Source of the DNA: JAWKTM01 sp041399085
Lineage (GTDB): Bacteria; Planctomycetota; Planctomycetia; Pirellulales; Pirellulaceae
DNA: 64,000 nucleotides
Assembly (NCBI GenBank): GCA_041399085.1
Contig: JAWKTM010000037.1
Span: forward strand, 4,915-68,914
Direction of reading: 5' to 3'
Shown piece by piece: positions 1 through 9,532 of this stretch. Both the position numbers and the translations under genes were made by a program. How positions within the stretch are numbered: the first letter of the stretch is position 1; every line of letters starts with the position of its first letter. The notes under the pieces are model-generated. The model saw only the letters and a list, made by a program, of their open reading frames with translations. It searched no databases and had not been told where the DNA came from.

Positions 1-1
1 G

Positions 2-1447
2 ATCAAGATCCCGATGACTTCGCTGGTGCGGAAGGCCGTCGAGGACGTGACGACACCGGACGGCGAAAAGCTAAGCGTGAAGGTGGCCGACCGCTGCAAG
101 AACTTCTTCGCGACCGGTTTGATCTACTGGTTGTACGGGCGGGATTTGGAGCCGACCCTGCGGTTTATCCAGGATAAGTTCGGCAAGAAGCCCGAGATCG
201 CCGAAGCGAACGAGAAGGCGTTGCGAACCGGTTGGAATTACGGCGAAACGACCGAAGCCTTTGTGAGCAGCTTTAAGGTCGATCCGGCGAAGCTGTCTCC
301 GGGCCGTTACACCAACATCATGGGCAACCAGGCGTTGGCGTGGGGTTTGATCGCCGCCGCCAAGTTGAGCGGCAAGGATCTGTTCTACGGTTCGTATCCG
401 ATCACGCCGGCCAGTGCGATTCTGGAAGAGCTGAGCAGCCACAAGAACTTCGGTGTCCGCACATTCCAAGCGGAAGACGAAATTGCGGCTATCTGTTCAG
501 CGATCGGCGCGGCTTTCGGCGGTCACATGGCGGTTACCGGCACCAGCGGTCCCGGTGTGGCTTTGAAAGCCGAAGCGATGGGCTTGGCACTGATGTTGGA
601 ATTGCCGTTGATTATCGTCAATGTGCAACGCGGCGGTCCCAGCACCGGTTTGCCGACCAAGACCGAGCAAGCGGACTTGTTGCAAGCCATGTATTGCCGC
701 AACGGCGAGTCGCCGCTGCCGATCATAGCGGCGCGCAGCCCGGCCGATTGCTTCGAGGTGGCTTACGAAGCTTGGCGAATTTCCTCGCGACTGATGATTC
801 CCGTCGTGTTGCTGTCCGACGGTTACATCGCGAACGGCGCCGAGCCGTGGCGGATTCCTCGTTTGGAAGAGCTGCCCCGTTTTGAGATTAAACATCCGGA
901 GGCGATCGCCGATGGCGAAAAGTTTTTGCCGTACGCCCGCGACGAAATGTTGTCGCGCCCGTGGGCCTTGCCGGGCACGCCCGGTTTGCAGCACCGGATC
1001 GGTGGTCTCGAAAAAGACAACATCACGGGCAACGTCAGTTACGACCCGATGAATCATCAGCGGATGATCGAATTGCGGGCACAGAAGGTCGCCAACGTGG
1101 CGAAACTGATTCCCGAGCAGGAAGTGACCGGTCCCGAGTCCGGCGACTTGCTGGTTTTGAGCTGGGGCGGCACTTACGGCGCTTGCGTCACCGCCACGGA
1201 ACAGGCTCGCGAAGCCGGTCTGTCGGTGGCTCACGCGCATCTGCGGTGGCTGAATCCGTTCCCATCGAACTTGGGCGACGTGCTGAAACGCTACCAGCGC
1301 GTGTTGATTCCCGAGCTGAACATGGGCCAGTTACGACTGTTGGTACGATCCCAGTTTCTGGTCGACGCGATCGGCTTCAATAAAGTTCAAGGGCGTCCGT
1401 TCTCTGTCCGCGAATTGCTGGACGAGATCAAACGCGTGGTCGGCTAA
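2..1447 (+). CDS. korA: 2-oxoacid:ferredoxin oxidoreductase, alpha subunit (5' end cut off by window)
   Basis: This is the alpha subunit of a 2-oxoacid:ferredoxin oxidoreductase. It oxidatively decarboxylates a 2-oxoacid (2-oxoglutarate is the usual substrate of this subgroup) to an acyl-CoA and reduces ferredoxin in the cytoplasm. The frame is open to the left edge: an ATG occurs at 14, but the family normally begins with a gamma domain and totals about 600 residues, while about 480 are visible, so the start lies outside. Visible motifs are YPITPAS (near residue 125), EDEIAA, TGTSGPG and QRGGPSTGLPTKTEQADL, typical of the pyrimidine-binding half of the TPP site. The beta subunit follows after 84 bases on the same strand. 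The exact substrate cannot be read from sequence. Confidence 0.93.
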   Translation: MKIPMTSLVRKAVEDVTTPDGEKLSVKVADRCKNFFATGLIYWLYGRDLEPTLRFIQDKFGKKPEIAEANEKALRTGWNYGETTEAFVSSFKVDPAKLSPGRYTNIMGNQALAWGLIAAAKLSGKDLFYGSYPITPASAILEELSSHKNFGVRTFQAEDEIAAICSAIGAAFGGHMAVTGTSGPGVALKAEAMGLALMLELPLIIVNVQRGGPSTGLPTKTEQADLLQAMYCRNGESPLPIIAARSPADCFEVAYEAWRISSRLMIPVVLLSDGYIANGAEPWRIPRLEELPRFEIKHPEAIADGEKFLPYARDEMLSRPWALPGTPGLQHRIGGLEKDNITGNVSYDPMNHQRMIELRAQKVANVAKLIPEQEVTGPESGDLLVLSWGGTYGACVTATEQAREAGLSVAHAHLRWLNPFPSNLGDVLKRYQRVLIPELNMGQLRLLVRSQFLVDAIGFNKVQGRPFSVRELLDEIKRVVG

Positions 1448-1531
1448 CCCGCGCGGCTGTGATCCAGCCGCCACTAGTTTCCGCGAACGTTCCTCCCTAC
1501 ACATCCACTCAACGATTTCCACCATATTGCC

Positions 1532-2551
1532 ATGAGCACTGACCTGCCTGTCTTGACGGCCTCCGATTTCGCCAGCGACCAAGATGTCCGTTGGTGTCCC
1601 GGATGTGGCGACTATTCGATTCTGGCCCAGATGAAGAAGATGCTGCCCTCGTTGGGCGTGCCTCGCGAGAAGATCGTCTTTATCTCGGGCATCGGCTGCA
1701 GCAGCCGCTTTCCTTATTACATGAACACCTACGGGATGCACAGCATCCACGGCCGTGCCCCGGCGTTCGCGTCGGGATTGAAGTCCGCTCGGCCCGATCT
1801 TCAAGTCTGGGTTATTACCGGCGACGGCGACGGGCTGAGCATCGGCGGCAATCATTTGATGCACTGCATCCGCCGCAATTTGGATCTCAACATCGTGCTG
1901 TTCAACAACCGAATCTACGGTTTGACCAAGGGGCAGTACTCACCCACTTCGCCGTTGGGCAAGAAGACCAAGAGCTCGCCATACGGTTCGATCGACAACC
2001 CATTGCATCCGTTGTCGATTGCGATTGGTTGCGAAGCGACCTTTGTCGCGCGTTCGATCGACGTGCATATCAAGCACTTGGGCGAGACGTTGCAACGAGC
2101 CGCCCAGCATCGCGGCGTAGCGTTTGTCGAGGTGTATCAGAACTGCAATGTGTTCAACGACGGCGCCTGGAACTACGCGACCGATCGCGATGTGAAGGCC
2201 GACAACATTTTGGAGTTGGAACACGGCAAGCCGCTGATCTTTGGCAAGAATCGCGACAAGGGAATTCGGCTGAACGGCATGGAGCCGGAAGTGGTCGAGT
2301 TGGGCAAGGGCATCTCGGAAGATGACCTGTTGTTCCATGACGAGAAGGCGACCGAACCCAGCTTGGCGTATTTGCTCAGCCGTATGCGTCATGAAGATGG
2401 ATTTCCAGAGCCGATCGGCGTGTTCCGAGCCGTTGATGCTCCGCTGTACGATGCGGAACTGAATCGGCAGATCGACTCGGTGCGAGAGAAGTTTGGTGAA
2501 GGCGACCTGAACGACCTCTTCAACTCCGGCGATACTTGGACCGTAGCATGA
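1532..2551 (+). CDS. korB: 2-oxoacid:ferredoxin oxidoreductase, beta subunit
   Basis: This is the 339-residue beta subunit that binds thiamine diphosphate and, in the family, an iron-sulfur cluster. CPGCGDYSI near residue 26 contributes cluster-binding cysteines. The TPP/Mg motif GDGDG followed by FNNRIYGLTKGQ is intact. The length is normal for KorB. It pairs with the alpha subunit upstream to form the catalytic complex. The stop codon overlaps the start of the CBS protein (ATGA at 2548-2551), so the downstream gene is probably translationally coupled. No break or odd composition is visible. Confidence 0.94.
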   Translation: MSTDLPVLTASDFASDQDVRWCPGCGDYSILAQMKKMLPSLGVPREKIVFISGIGCSSRFPYYMNTYGMHSIHGRAPAFASGLKSARPDLQVWVITGDGDGLSIGGNHLMHCIRRNLDLNIVLFNNRIYGLTKGQYSPTSPLGKKTKSSPYGSIDNPLHPLSIAIGCEATFVARSIDVHIKHLGETLQRAAQHRGVAFVEVYQNCNVFNDGAWNYATDRDVKADNILELEHGKPLIFGKNRDKGIRLNGMEPEVVELGKGISEDDLLFHDEKATEPSLAYLLSRMRHEDGFPEPIGVFRAVDAPLYDAELNRQIDSVREKFGEGDLNDLFNSGDTWTVA

Positions 2552-3069
2552 TCGTGTGCCCTTTTTGCGATGCGGAAAATATTCCCGGCGCGGACCACTG
2601 CGTGGCTTGCGGCCAGTCGTTGTCCGAACTGCATTTGCCGGAGCCGGCGACGGAGGTTGAGCACGCGCTGTTGAAGGACCGCGTGCGCGTCTTGGCCCCG
2701 AAGACACCTGTCTGTGTCGCGCCTCGGACGCCCGTGCGCGATGTGATCCGCACCTTGATCGACAAGCAAATCGGTTCGGTCTTGGTGGTCGAGAATGACC
2801 GCGTGGTTGGCATCTTCAGCGAGCGTGACGCTTTGATGAAGCTGAACACGGAAGCCGTCACGTTGGGCGATCATCCCGTTTCTGAATTCATGACCGCCTC
2901 GGTTCGGACGCTGGTTGAAAGCGCTAAGATCGCGTTCGCCGTCAAGGAAATGGACCTGGGCGGATACCGCCATTTGCCCATCGTCGATGCGGATGGCAAG
3001 CCGACGGGAATTATCTCGGTGCGAGACATCCTGCGTTATCTCGAAGAAAAACAGGCCATGGTCGGCTAA
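2548..3069 (+). CDS. zinc-ribbon plus CBS-pair protein
   Basis: This 173-residue cytoplasmic protein starts with a short zinc ribbon (CPFC near residue 3, CVAC near residue 19), followed by two CBS motifs (about residues 52-110 and 115-170; landmarks IGSVLVVENDRVVGIFSERD and YRHLPIVDADGKPTGIISVRD). CBS pairs usually bind adenine nucleotides and act as energy sensors. ATG at 2548 is chosen over a TTG at 2536 because it gives the 4-base ATGA overlap with korB. The coupling suggests an adenylate-responsive regulator or partner of the oxidoreductase; that role is inference. Confidence 0.88.
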   Translation: MIVCPFCDAENIPGADHCVACGQSLSELHLPEPATEVEHALLKDRVRVLAPKTPVCVAPRTPVRDVIRTLIDKQIGSVLVVENDRVVGIFSERDALMKLNTEAVTLGDHPVSEFMTASVRTLVESAKIAFAVKEMDLGGYRHLPIVDADGKPTGIISVRDILRYLEEKQAMVG

Positions 3070-3117
3070 CCAGCGCGGCCTCGGCTCGGTGCGATCCGAC
3101 AATTCCCAAACCAACGT

Positions 3118-3180
3118 CGGGCACGTGCTGCGTTTCGTTCCCTTGCGGAACATTCGCGATACGTGCCCGGTTTCGTTTTA
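3118..3180 (+). terminator. probable rho-independent terminator after the kor operon
   Basis: A 9-bp perfect stem (CGGGCACGT at 3118-3126 with ACGTGCCCG at 3161-3169) is followed by TTTCGTTTTA. It separates the kor/CBS unit from lysS, and argues against a GTG at 3163 as the lysS start because that codon lies in the right arm. The loop is long (34 bases), which lowers certainty. Confidence 0.55.
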
Positions 3181-3225
3181 TCGAACTCACTTCATTCTAT
3201 GACCTCAGCCGACGGAACTCCGGCC

Positions 3226-4809
3226 ATGTCCGACGACACCTCAGAAACATCACTCGAAGCCGTCCGTCGCGAAAAGATGCAGCGAGTCGCCGATCTGGGA
3301 TGCGACCCCTGGGGGCAACGCTTCGACAGCCGCGATTGGATCGGCGACATTCGCCAGCGGACCGCCGAGATCAAGCTGCATTTGGAATCGGGCGGCGAAG
3401 TCGACGTGCCCGCGCTGGTCGACGGAAATTTGGCCGACAACCCCACGGTCGCGTTTCGCCAGTGGATGGCGGATCAAGGCAAGGGCGAGTTGCGCGGTCC
3501 CAAGGTCCGGGCGGCCGGCCGCATCATGTTGCATCGCAACAAGGGGAAGCTCCAGTTCATCGACATCCAAGACTGGACCGGGCGAGTTCAATTGTTCGTC
3601 GGGCAAGCTCAAGTGGGCGAGGAAAACTGGCAGCTTGTTAATTGTCTGGACTTGGGCGACATCATCGGCGTCGATGGCGAGTTGAAGATCACGAAAACCG
3701 GCGAGCTTTCGATCTTCGCCGAACGGCTGCATTTTCTAACGAAGTCGCTGGAGCCACCGCCAGAGAAGCATAAGGGGCTGACCGACCCGGAACTGCGGCA
3801 GCGCATGCGGTACGTCGACCTCACATACAACGAAGGTTCGCTCGATCGGTTCCTCGCGCGAACCAAGATCGTGCAGTCGATTCGCCAGACATTGGCGGGC
3901 GATCAGTTCGTCGAGGTCGAAGGACCCACGCTGCACACGATTGCCGGCGGCGCGGCGGCCCGACCGTTCCTGACGCATCACAACACATTGGACATGAAGC
4001 TGTTCATGCGGATCGCGTTGGAGTTGCATCTGAAGCGACTGTTGGTTGGCGGCATGGAACGCGTCTACGAGCTGGGCCGCGTCTATCGCAACGAAGGGAT
4101 CAGCCCGAAGCACAATCCCGAATTCACGATGCTCGAAGCGTATCAAGCATTTGGCGATTATCACACGATGATGGATCTGACCGAGCGGCTGATTGTGGAC
4201 GCCATCCATGCGATCGGCGGCGGCTATCGTCGGCCTTGGGGCGAGACGGAGATTGACTTCACGCCGCCGTTCGCTCGGCGCACTTACGACCAACTGTTCC
4301 ACGAACACACGGGCATTGATCCACAAGACGCCGTGGCGGTGAAAGCTTTGGCCGAGCAGATCGGCTTCGACACGGCCGGTAAGCACCCGGATGTCATCAA
4401 GAGCGAAGTGTTCGAGGAGAAGGTCGAAGACGCGTTGATGGGCCCGGTGTTCGTGATCGATTATCCGGCCAGCATCTGTCCGCTCACGAAGCGCAAAGCG
4501 TCCCAGCCCGAGGTCGCCGAGCGTTTCGAGTTGTTCATCCACGGCATGGAGATCGCGAACGCCTACACGGAATTGAACGACCCGGATCTGCAAGAGCAGT
4601 TGTTCCGCACGCAGTTGGCCGGACAAGCCGAAGAGGACTCGATGGCCAAGATGGACCACGATTTTATCCGCGCACTGCGTCACGGCATGCCGCCCGCCGG
4701 TGGCTTGGGCGTGGGCATCGACCGGCTGGTGATGTTACTGACCAATTCGCAGTCAATTCGCGATGTGATTCTGTTCCCGCTGCTGCGGCCGGAAGCGGGC
4801 GAAGCGTAA
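3226..4809 (+). CDS. lysS: lysyl-tRNA synthetase, class II
   Basis: This enzyme charges tRNA-Lys with lysine using ATP. The N-terminal OB-fold anticodon-binding domain covers roughly residues 80-190 (VRAAGRIM, LQFIDIQD). The class II catalytic core follows, with motif 2 around RVYRNEGISPKHNPEFT and motif 3 near the end (GLGVGIDRLVMLL). The C-terminus RDVILFPLLRPE is characteristic. I chose ATG at 3226 (527 residues), which has GGAA upstream; ATG at 3199 is an alternative adding nine residues, and the GTG at 3163 lies inside a terminator-like hairpin. It appears monocistronic and converges on the RND gene. Confidence 0.95.
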   Translation: MSDDTSETSLEAVRREKMQRVADLGCDPWGQRFDSRDWIGDIRQRTAEIKLHLESGGEVDVPALVDGNLADNPTVAFRQWMADQGKGELRGPKVRAAGRIMLHRNKGKLQFIDIQDWTGRVQLFVGQAQVGEENWQLVNCLDLGDIIGVDGELKITKTGELSIFAERLHFLTKSLEPPPEKHKGLTDPELRQRMRYVDLTYNEGSLDRFLARTKIVQSIRQTLAGDQFVEVEGPTLHTIAGGAAARPFLTHHNTLDMKLFMRIALELHLKRLLVGGMERVYELGRVYRNEGISPKHNPEFTMLEAYQAFGDYHTMMDLTERLIVDAIHAIGGGYRRPWGETEIDFTPPFARRTYDQLFHEHTGIDPQDAVAVKALAEQIGFDTAGKHPDVIKSEVFEEKVEDALMGPVFVIDYPASICPLTKRKASQPEVAERFELFIHGMEIANAYTELNDPDLQEQLFRTQLAGQAEEDSMAKMDHDFIRALRHGMPPAGGLGVGIDRLVMLLTNSQSIRDVILFPLLRPEAGEA

Positions 4810-4869
4810 TGTTTGCGGAGCGAGCGCGACGCTTCGTCTAAGGCCCCGTCCGTGAACAACCACTTGAGC

Positions 4870-4911
4870 GGCGCGAGCCGTCCGGTGCCGCGAAACCGGT
4901 GGGCTCGCGCC
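4870..4911. terminator. large hairpin between convergent lysS and RND genes
   Basis: GGCGCGAGCC (4870-4879) pairs with GGCTCGCGCC (4902-4911), and an inner CCGGT/ACCGG stem folds the loop. It lies between two convergent genes, where it could act in both directions. There is no T-run on either side, so it may instead be a dispersed palindrome. Confidence 0.4.
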
Positions 4912-4953
4912 CAACCGCTACAAGTGATTCGGTATCTTGTTTGTGGACGGATT

Positions 4954-7350
4954 CTAACGATCGCCGGGGCTGACCAGCAGCAACAAAAACGGCAGCACCA
5001 AGAGGTTGCCGAACAACCCGCCGAGCATCGCCAAGCTGACGAGCACGCCAAAGTAAACCGTCGGAATGAACTGGCTAGTCACCAGCACGGCGAAGCCCAC
5101 GATCAGAGCCAGCGTCGAGAAAACCACAGCGGGCCCCACGGTCCGTTGCGTCTGGACGATCGCCGCCACCACGGTGCTCCCATCTCGGCGAGCGCGGCGA
5201 AAGCTGCTGATGTAGTGGATCGAACTGTCGACCGACAAACCCATTGAGACGGCGGCGATCATCGCGGCGCCCATATTCATTTTCAGCCCCAGCCAGCCCA
5301 TGCCGCCGAGAACCATGATGATCGGCAAGGCATTCGGCACGAGCGCCGCGGCGGCCAAGGTCGGGCTGCGAAACGCCAACATCATCATGACGGCGATTCC
5401 CAGCGTCGCGATGCCGAAGCAAGTCCACTGGTCTTCTAGCAGGCTGGCGATCAAGTTCGTGAGCAGCACGAAGTAGCCCGTGACATGCGCTCGATCCGCA
5501 ATCGCTTGGTCGAGTGTTCCTTCCGGCGATTCGTCGGCCGAAGCGTCTGGCGGCGACAACCGCGCGTCTTTCGCCCACGCATCTTGCTCCAGTTCATCGC
5601 GGACGATCGCGTCGACTTGTGCGATCAACGACAGCTTCTCGGCCGCCGGCTGCCGCTCGCGAGCCCGCAGCATGATGCGGAACCGAGCCGGCCTGGTTGC
5701 TGCCGCCGTATTTGCCCCATCGCTGTTCGTTTCGTTCTCGTCCGTCGGCGTGAAGTACAACGCGTCGACGAATGCCGGAATCCGCTCGTGCATCAGCTCG
5801 ACGCCCTTGCGAGCCGTGCTGTCTCGCACGATACGTAGCGGCAAGCCGTTAATCTCCACGGGAGAACCGGCCACCACGCCGTCCGCCAAGCTCAGCACCT
5901 TGGTCAATCCCGGCGTCGGTTCGCCTCGTTCATCCAACACGACCACTTCCTCTCGCAGCCGCTGTTCCAATCGCAGCACGCGCTGCATGTAATTCCAATC
6001 GAGTCGCGCGGGAGCCGGCAGCGTGATGTCAAACACTCCCGCTCCGCCCAACCGCGATTCGACGAACTCATACGCCCGCACGATACGGCTGCCGCCGCGA
6101 AAGTTCTTCGTGAAGTCGGTTTCGATCTCCAACCGATTCATGCCCCAGCCGAACAGCCCAACCACCACCAACAACGTCACCAAAAACAACGCTCGATGCC
6201 GTTCGATTCGGCTCATCAGCGGGCCAAGCTGCTCGGGCGAGATCGCCGGCGCGTCCTCGACAGCCGCACCGCCGCGGCCCGCTCGCAACAGCGCCAATCC
6301 CGGTACAACTAACACCACGCCGGGCAGCACCAACAAGGCTCCGACCGCCATCATCAGCCCGAACTCGCGCACCGGCGTTACGTCGGAAGCCAGCAGCGAG
6401 CCGAACCCGACCGCATCCGTCGCACACGACCAAAAGATCGGCACGGCCAACTGTCGAGCGGCGTCGGCCAGCGATTCGCGCGGGCCGAGTCCCGCACGAC
6501 GAGCTTGCTGAAAACGCACGGCAATATGAATGACCGTCGCCACGCCGACCACCGTGACAATCGCGGTCAACATCGAACTGACCATGCTCAACCGCACGCC
6601 CGCCAGCACCAATGTGGCCCGCGTCACTAGCAGCGTCCACTGCACGACCACGATGGGAATCAACACCCAGCGAATGCTTCGCAAGCACAGCAAAATGGTG
6701 ATCGCCAGCAACACGGTCGACCACGTCGCCAACTTGCGTCCGTCGGCTTCAACCAACCGAAAACCTTCGGAAACCATCGCCGGCTCGCCCGCCACCATGC
6801 CGCCCGGCTGCTCGCCAATGATCGACCGAATGTCGCCGATCGTCTCGTGCCGCGGAACGCTGGTCTCGCCAGCCGGCTTGAGCATGCAAACCAGCGACGC
6901 GACTCGGCCGTCTGAGCTATGCGTATAACCGGCGAACAACTCGCGTAGCTTATACGCCGACGGATGATCGTCGCGAACGATGTCCAGCCCATCGCCGCCC
7001 AGCAATTGATCGAGGCTCAACACGGCTCGCACTCCGGGCACCGCGGCCAACCGATCGTGCATTCGCCGCAATCGCCGGATGCCTTCGCCGTCGATGGCCA
7101 GCAGATCGTCGTCTTGGTAGACGGCCATTACGATTTCATTGCCGCCGAAAGTCTCTTTTAGTTGCCGATAGTTGTTGACCAGTTCGCCACCGGGCGGAAA
7201 CATCGTTTCGATCGAGCGGTCGAACGTCAGTTGCCCGGCCCACGGCATCACTGCGACGCCGACCACCAGCGCGATCACCAACAGCAACCACCGCGCGGCA
7301 ATCAGCGAATCGATCAGCGAGCGGCCCAGCGGTTGGCGTTGTTCCGGCAT
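4954..7350 (-). CDS. RND-superfamily exporter with two MMPL-type halves
   Basis: This 798-residue inner-membrane transporter of the MMPL/sterol-sensing-domain branch of RND has two similar halves. Each has one membrane segment (first: LIAARWLLLVIALVVGVAV, near residue 20), a large extracytoplasmic loop, then a cluster of five helices. The first half has TFGGNEIVMAVYQDDD early; the second starts near RIERHRALFLVTLLVVVG. ATG at 7350 is used because the 145 codons upstream in the same frame are unlike protein and overlap the divergent gene region. Such proteins export lipids, hopanoids or small molecules; the cargo cannot be inferred. No membrane-fusion partner is adjacent. It is divergent from the GT39-like gene, so the 167 bases between the starts should hold both promoters. 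Confidence 0.85.
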   Translation of the reverse strand: MPEQRQPLGRSLIDSLIAARWLLLVIALVVGVAVMPWAGQLTFDRSIETMFPPGGELVNNYRQLKETFGGNEIVMAVYQDDDLLAIDGEGIRRLRRMHDRLAAVPGVRAVLSLDQLLGGDGLDIVRDDHPSAYKLRELFAGYTHSSDGRVASLVCMLKPAGETSVPRHETIGDIRSIIGEQPGGMVAGEPAMVSEGFRLVEADGRKLATWSTVLLAITILLCLRSIRWVLIPIVVVQWTLLVTRATLVLAGVRLSMVSSMLTAIVTVVGVATVIHIAVRFQQARRAGLGPRESLADAARQLAVPIFWSCATDAVGFGSLLASDVTPVREFGLMMAVGALLVLPGVVLVVPGLALLRAGRGGAAVEDAPAISPEQLGPLMSRIERHRALFLVTLLVVVGLFGWGMNRLEIETDFTKNFRGGSRIVRAYEFVESRLGGAGVFDITLPAPARLDWNYMQRVLRLEQRLREEVVVLDERGEPTPGLTKVLSLADGVVAGSPVEINGLPLRIVRDSTARKGVELMHERIPAFVDALYFTPTDENETNSDGANTAAATRPARFRIMLRARERQPAAEKLSLIAQVDAIVRDELEQDAWAKDARLSPPDASADESPEGTLDQAIADRAHVTGYFVLLTNLIASLLEDQWTCFGIATLGIAVMMMLAFRSPTLAAAALVPNALPIIMVLGGMGWLGLKMNMGAAMIAAVSMGLSVDSSIHYISSFRRARRDGSTVVAAIVQTQRTVGPAVVFSTLALIVGFAVLVTSQFIPTVYFGVLVSLAMLGGLFGNLLVLPFLLLLVSPGDR

Positions 7351-7517
7351 GATGTTGGACGGCGAGCCGCCCTGAGTTGATGGTTCGTGTTCGCCGCGAA
7401 TTCCGCCCGCGAATTCCGCCCGCGGTTGGCGGTCTCGCGTGTTCCAGCTACTTCGCGCCGCCGGGCTGCCATAGAATCGCTCCGTCCCGATTGCCGATTC
7501 CAGGAGAGCAGCCGTTC

Positions 7518-8849
7518 GTGCAGCGCGAGAATAGCACGCCGTCGAAGTCGACCATAGCGAGCCGCCGCCCGTTATTCGGGGTGCTGCTGCTGGCGCTCGT
7601 CGTGCGAACCGGCATACTGTGGGCCGATTTTGGCGGATTGTCGGCCGATGTCGACAATTACCGCCAAATTGCCGAGAACCTCCGACGCACGGGCGTATTT
7701 GGCTCGGTGACCGGCGCGAATGGCGAAGTCGCTCCGACCGCTTTTCGCCCGCCGCTGTATCCGCTGCTGCTGGCCAGTTTGGCAACCGACGATGGCGTCA
7801 GCCGTGCGAGCGTCGCCATGCTGCATCTGGCGATTGGCCTGCTAAGCGTCGCGCTGCTATGGCGTTTGGCGGTCGAGTGGCTGGACCAGCGCGGCGCGGC
7901 GATCGCCTGCGGGTTGTTCATCGTCGATCCGATTTTGCTGAATCAATCGGCACGAGTGATGACGGAAACCTTGGCCACGCTGTTGGCCATCGCCGGGCTT
8001 TGGACGCTAACGCGGCTGATCCGGTCGCCGAGTGTTCGCCGAGCCGCCGTGGCTGGGACGACGCTCGGATTGGCCTGCCTTTGCCGACCCACGTTTCTGC
8101 CTTGGGCCACGATCTGCCAACTGACAGTCTTCGCCATCGCGGCCTTTCCCGACCGAGCGCCGCGGACGCTCGTAATTCGATGGTCGCACGGCGCGACGAT
8201 CTTGATCGGCTTCGCGGCCACGATGGCGCCGTGGATGATTCGCAATCAAGCGGTCTTCGGACGGCCGATCTACGCCACGACACACGGCGGCTACACGTTG
8301 CTGCTGGCGAACAATGATTCGTTTTACCAGCACTTGCGGACGCGTCCCTTCACCGAAGTCTGGGACGCTCGCCAATTGCAGGATCAATTGCCGCCAGCCA
8401 CCGGAGGCGAACTGGCAGCCGACGCCCGCGACTACCGGCTGGCACGCGACACGATCCGACGGCAGCCCGGCATGTTCGTCTACTCGGCGCTGCACCGCGT
8501 TGCCATGTTTTGGTCGCCGCTGCCGCATCGCCTGACGTCCGACGAATCAGCCGCCCGCCGCTGGGCTCGACTCGCCGTCGCCGCGTGGTACTTGGCGGTC
8601 TCTGCCGCAGCGGCCGTCGGCGTCGGATATTTGACCCGCCAGGCGCTCCGCGGCGGAATCGCGACGCTGCTCGATCCGCCCTGGCTGTTCGCCGCCTTGT
8701 TGTTGGTCACACTGACCGCCGTCCACGCCGTTTACTGGAGCAACATGCGAATGCGAGCCCCCTTGGTTCCAGTCGTCTCGCTGCTGGCAGCCGCTGGATT
8801 TTCGCAGCGACACGGCGTAGTGCGACCGAAACAGGTCGATTTGGAATGA
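7518..8849 (+). CDS. GT39-like membrane glycosyltransferase
   Basis: This 443-residue polytopic protein of the ArnT/PMT (glycosyltransferase 39) type transfers a sugar from a polyprenyl-phosphate donor on the outer face of the membrane. The first helix (LFGVLLLALVVRTGILW) is followed by a loop with acidic residues typical of the catalytic loop (GGLSADVDNYRQIAENL) and FRPPLYPLLLA. Several further helices follow, and the C-terminus is basic. GTG at 7518 is chosen because AGGAG lies 11 bases upstream (7502-7506); an in-frame ATG at 7377 adds 47 residues of poor quality. Substrate and acceptor are unknown. The accessory island begins 25 bases after its stop. Confidence 0.78.
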   Translation: MQRENSTPSKSTIASRRPLFGVLLLALVVRTGILWADFGGLSADVDNYRQIAENLRRTGVFGSVTGANGEVAPTAFRPPLYPLLLASLATDDGVSRASVAMLHLAIGLLSVALLWRLAVEWLDQRGAAIACGLFIVDPILLNQSARVMTETLATLLAIAGLWTLTRLIRSPSVRRAAVAGTTLGLACLCRPTFLPWATICQLTVFAIAAFPDRAPRTLVIRWSHGATILIGFAATMAPWMIRNQAVFGRPIYATTHGGYTLLLANNDSFYQHLRTRPFTEVWDARQLQDQLPPATGGELAADARDYRLARDTIRRQPGMFVYSALHRVAMFWSPLPHRLTSDESAARRWARLAVAAWYLAVSAAAAVGVGYLTRQALRGGIATLLDPPWLFAALLLVTLTAVHAVYWSNMRMRAPLVPVVSLLAAAGFSQRHGVVRPKQVDLE

Positions 8850-8874
8850 AGGCGGTTAGTCGCGGCGGACTGGA

Positions 8875-9394
8875 TGCGGTTTCTTAGCCATGCATCCCGT
8901 ACATTCCGTGCGAATGGAATCCTGAGGCGAGCGAATTTTCTCGATCCGTTTCGGAATTCGCCAAAATCTATTGCGAGCCCATCGCGGAAAGTTACTAAAA
9001 CAAAAGCGTCGACAGCAAACACGAACAGCGAGGAAACAAACTGTTAGGGACAGATGGCCGATGCGATAAAGCTGAGACGGACTGATCCTCTTGTTCCACT
9101 GGAATCACTTTACCTTTGATGGAGGCAAATTAACGTCGGTCGGCATAACGCATCGCTTGGATGCACGTGTGTTTTCCCCTTCGAAATTCTGAGGAGGGCA
9201 GTCCATGCAAGATCCACCGACGATGTCATCGCGGTAGGTTGGTAGAGGCCAGCACGCTTGCCACATCGAGAAGCTGAGTTTCGAGATTGGCGGACGAACT
9301 GGAAGAAAAACTCGAATCGTCCGCTGCGAGGCTTCAGTTTATGAGTTAATAACTGCCTCCGCCTTGTTCCATCGACAAGGCGGGCTTTTGCTGT
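8875..9394 (+). repeat. island repeat, copy A (about 0.52 kb)
   Basis: This is one of three copies of the same sequence: A here, B inverted at 11403-12303, C at 20752-21646. Copy A contains only the outer about 520 bases and lacks the IS110 remnant. Shared landmarks are GCGTCGACAGCAAACACGAA, GAGGAGGGCAGTCCATGCAA and a final GC-rich hairpin followed by T residues. All copies keep a ten-codon ORF after a strong Shine-Dalgarno (here 9205-9237, MQDPPTMSSR). An ORF on the opposite strand also runs through all copies but with different ends, so it is probably not coding. Nothing else coding is visible from 8850 to 9430. Confidence 0.85.
9359..9389 (+). terminator. hairpin plus T-run at the end of repeat copy A
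   Basis: CCGCCTTGT (9359-9367) pairs with ACAAGGCGG (9375-9383), followed by GCTTTTG. The same structure ends copies B and C, so it belongs to the repeat unit. Confidence 0.6.
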
Positions 9395-9433
9395 GGTTAA
9401 CGCCCATCGGCTGATCGCGGCGGGAATCAACAA

Positions 9434-9511
9434 TCAGCCGCACGGCGTTAGCCGCGGTTGTTTACTGTACGTTCCAGATTGACAGAACTGGGGCTAACGC
9501 CCGTCGGCTGA
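9434..9511. repeat. REP palindrome 1, downstream of the RAYT remnant
   Basis: Two imperfectly complementary arms (9434-9460 and 9486-9511; core CGGCGTTAGCC with GGCTAACGCC) lie about 25 bases apart. A further single arm sits at 9395-9415. Copies 2 and 3 follow at 10034 and 10131, on the other side of the RAYT remnant. Confidence 0.75.
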
Positions 9512-9532
9512 TTATGTGTTCTTCGGGACTGG

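Noticed and set aside
3163..3225. GTG at 3163 as the lysS start
   Set aside because: The codon lies within a terminator-like stem and the added residues do not resemble the family.
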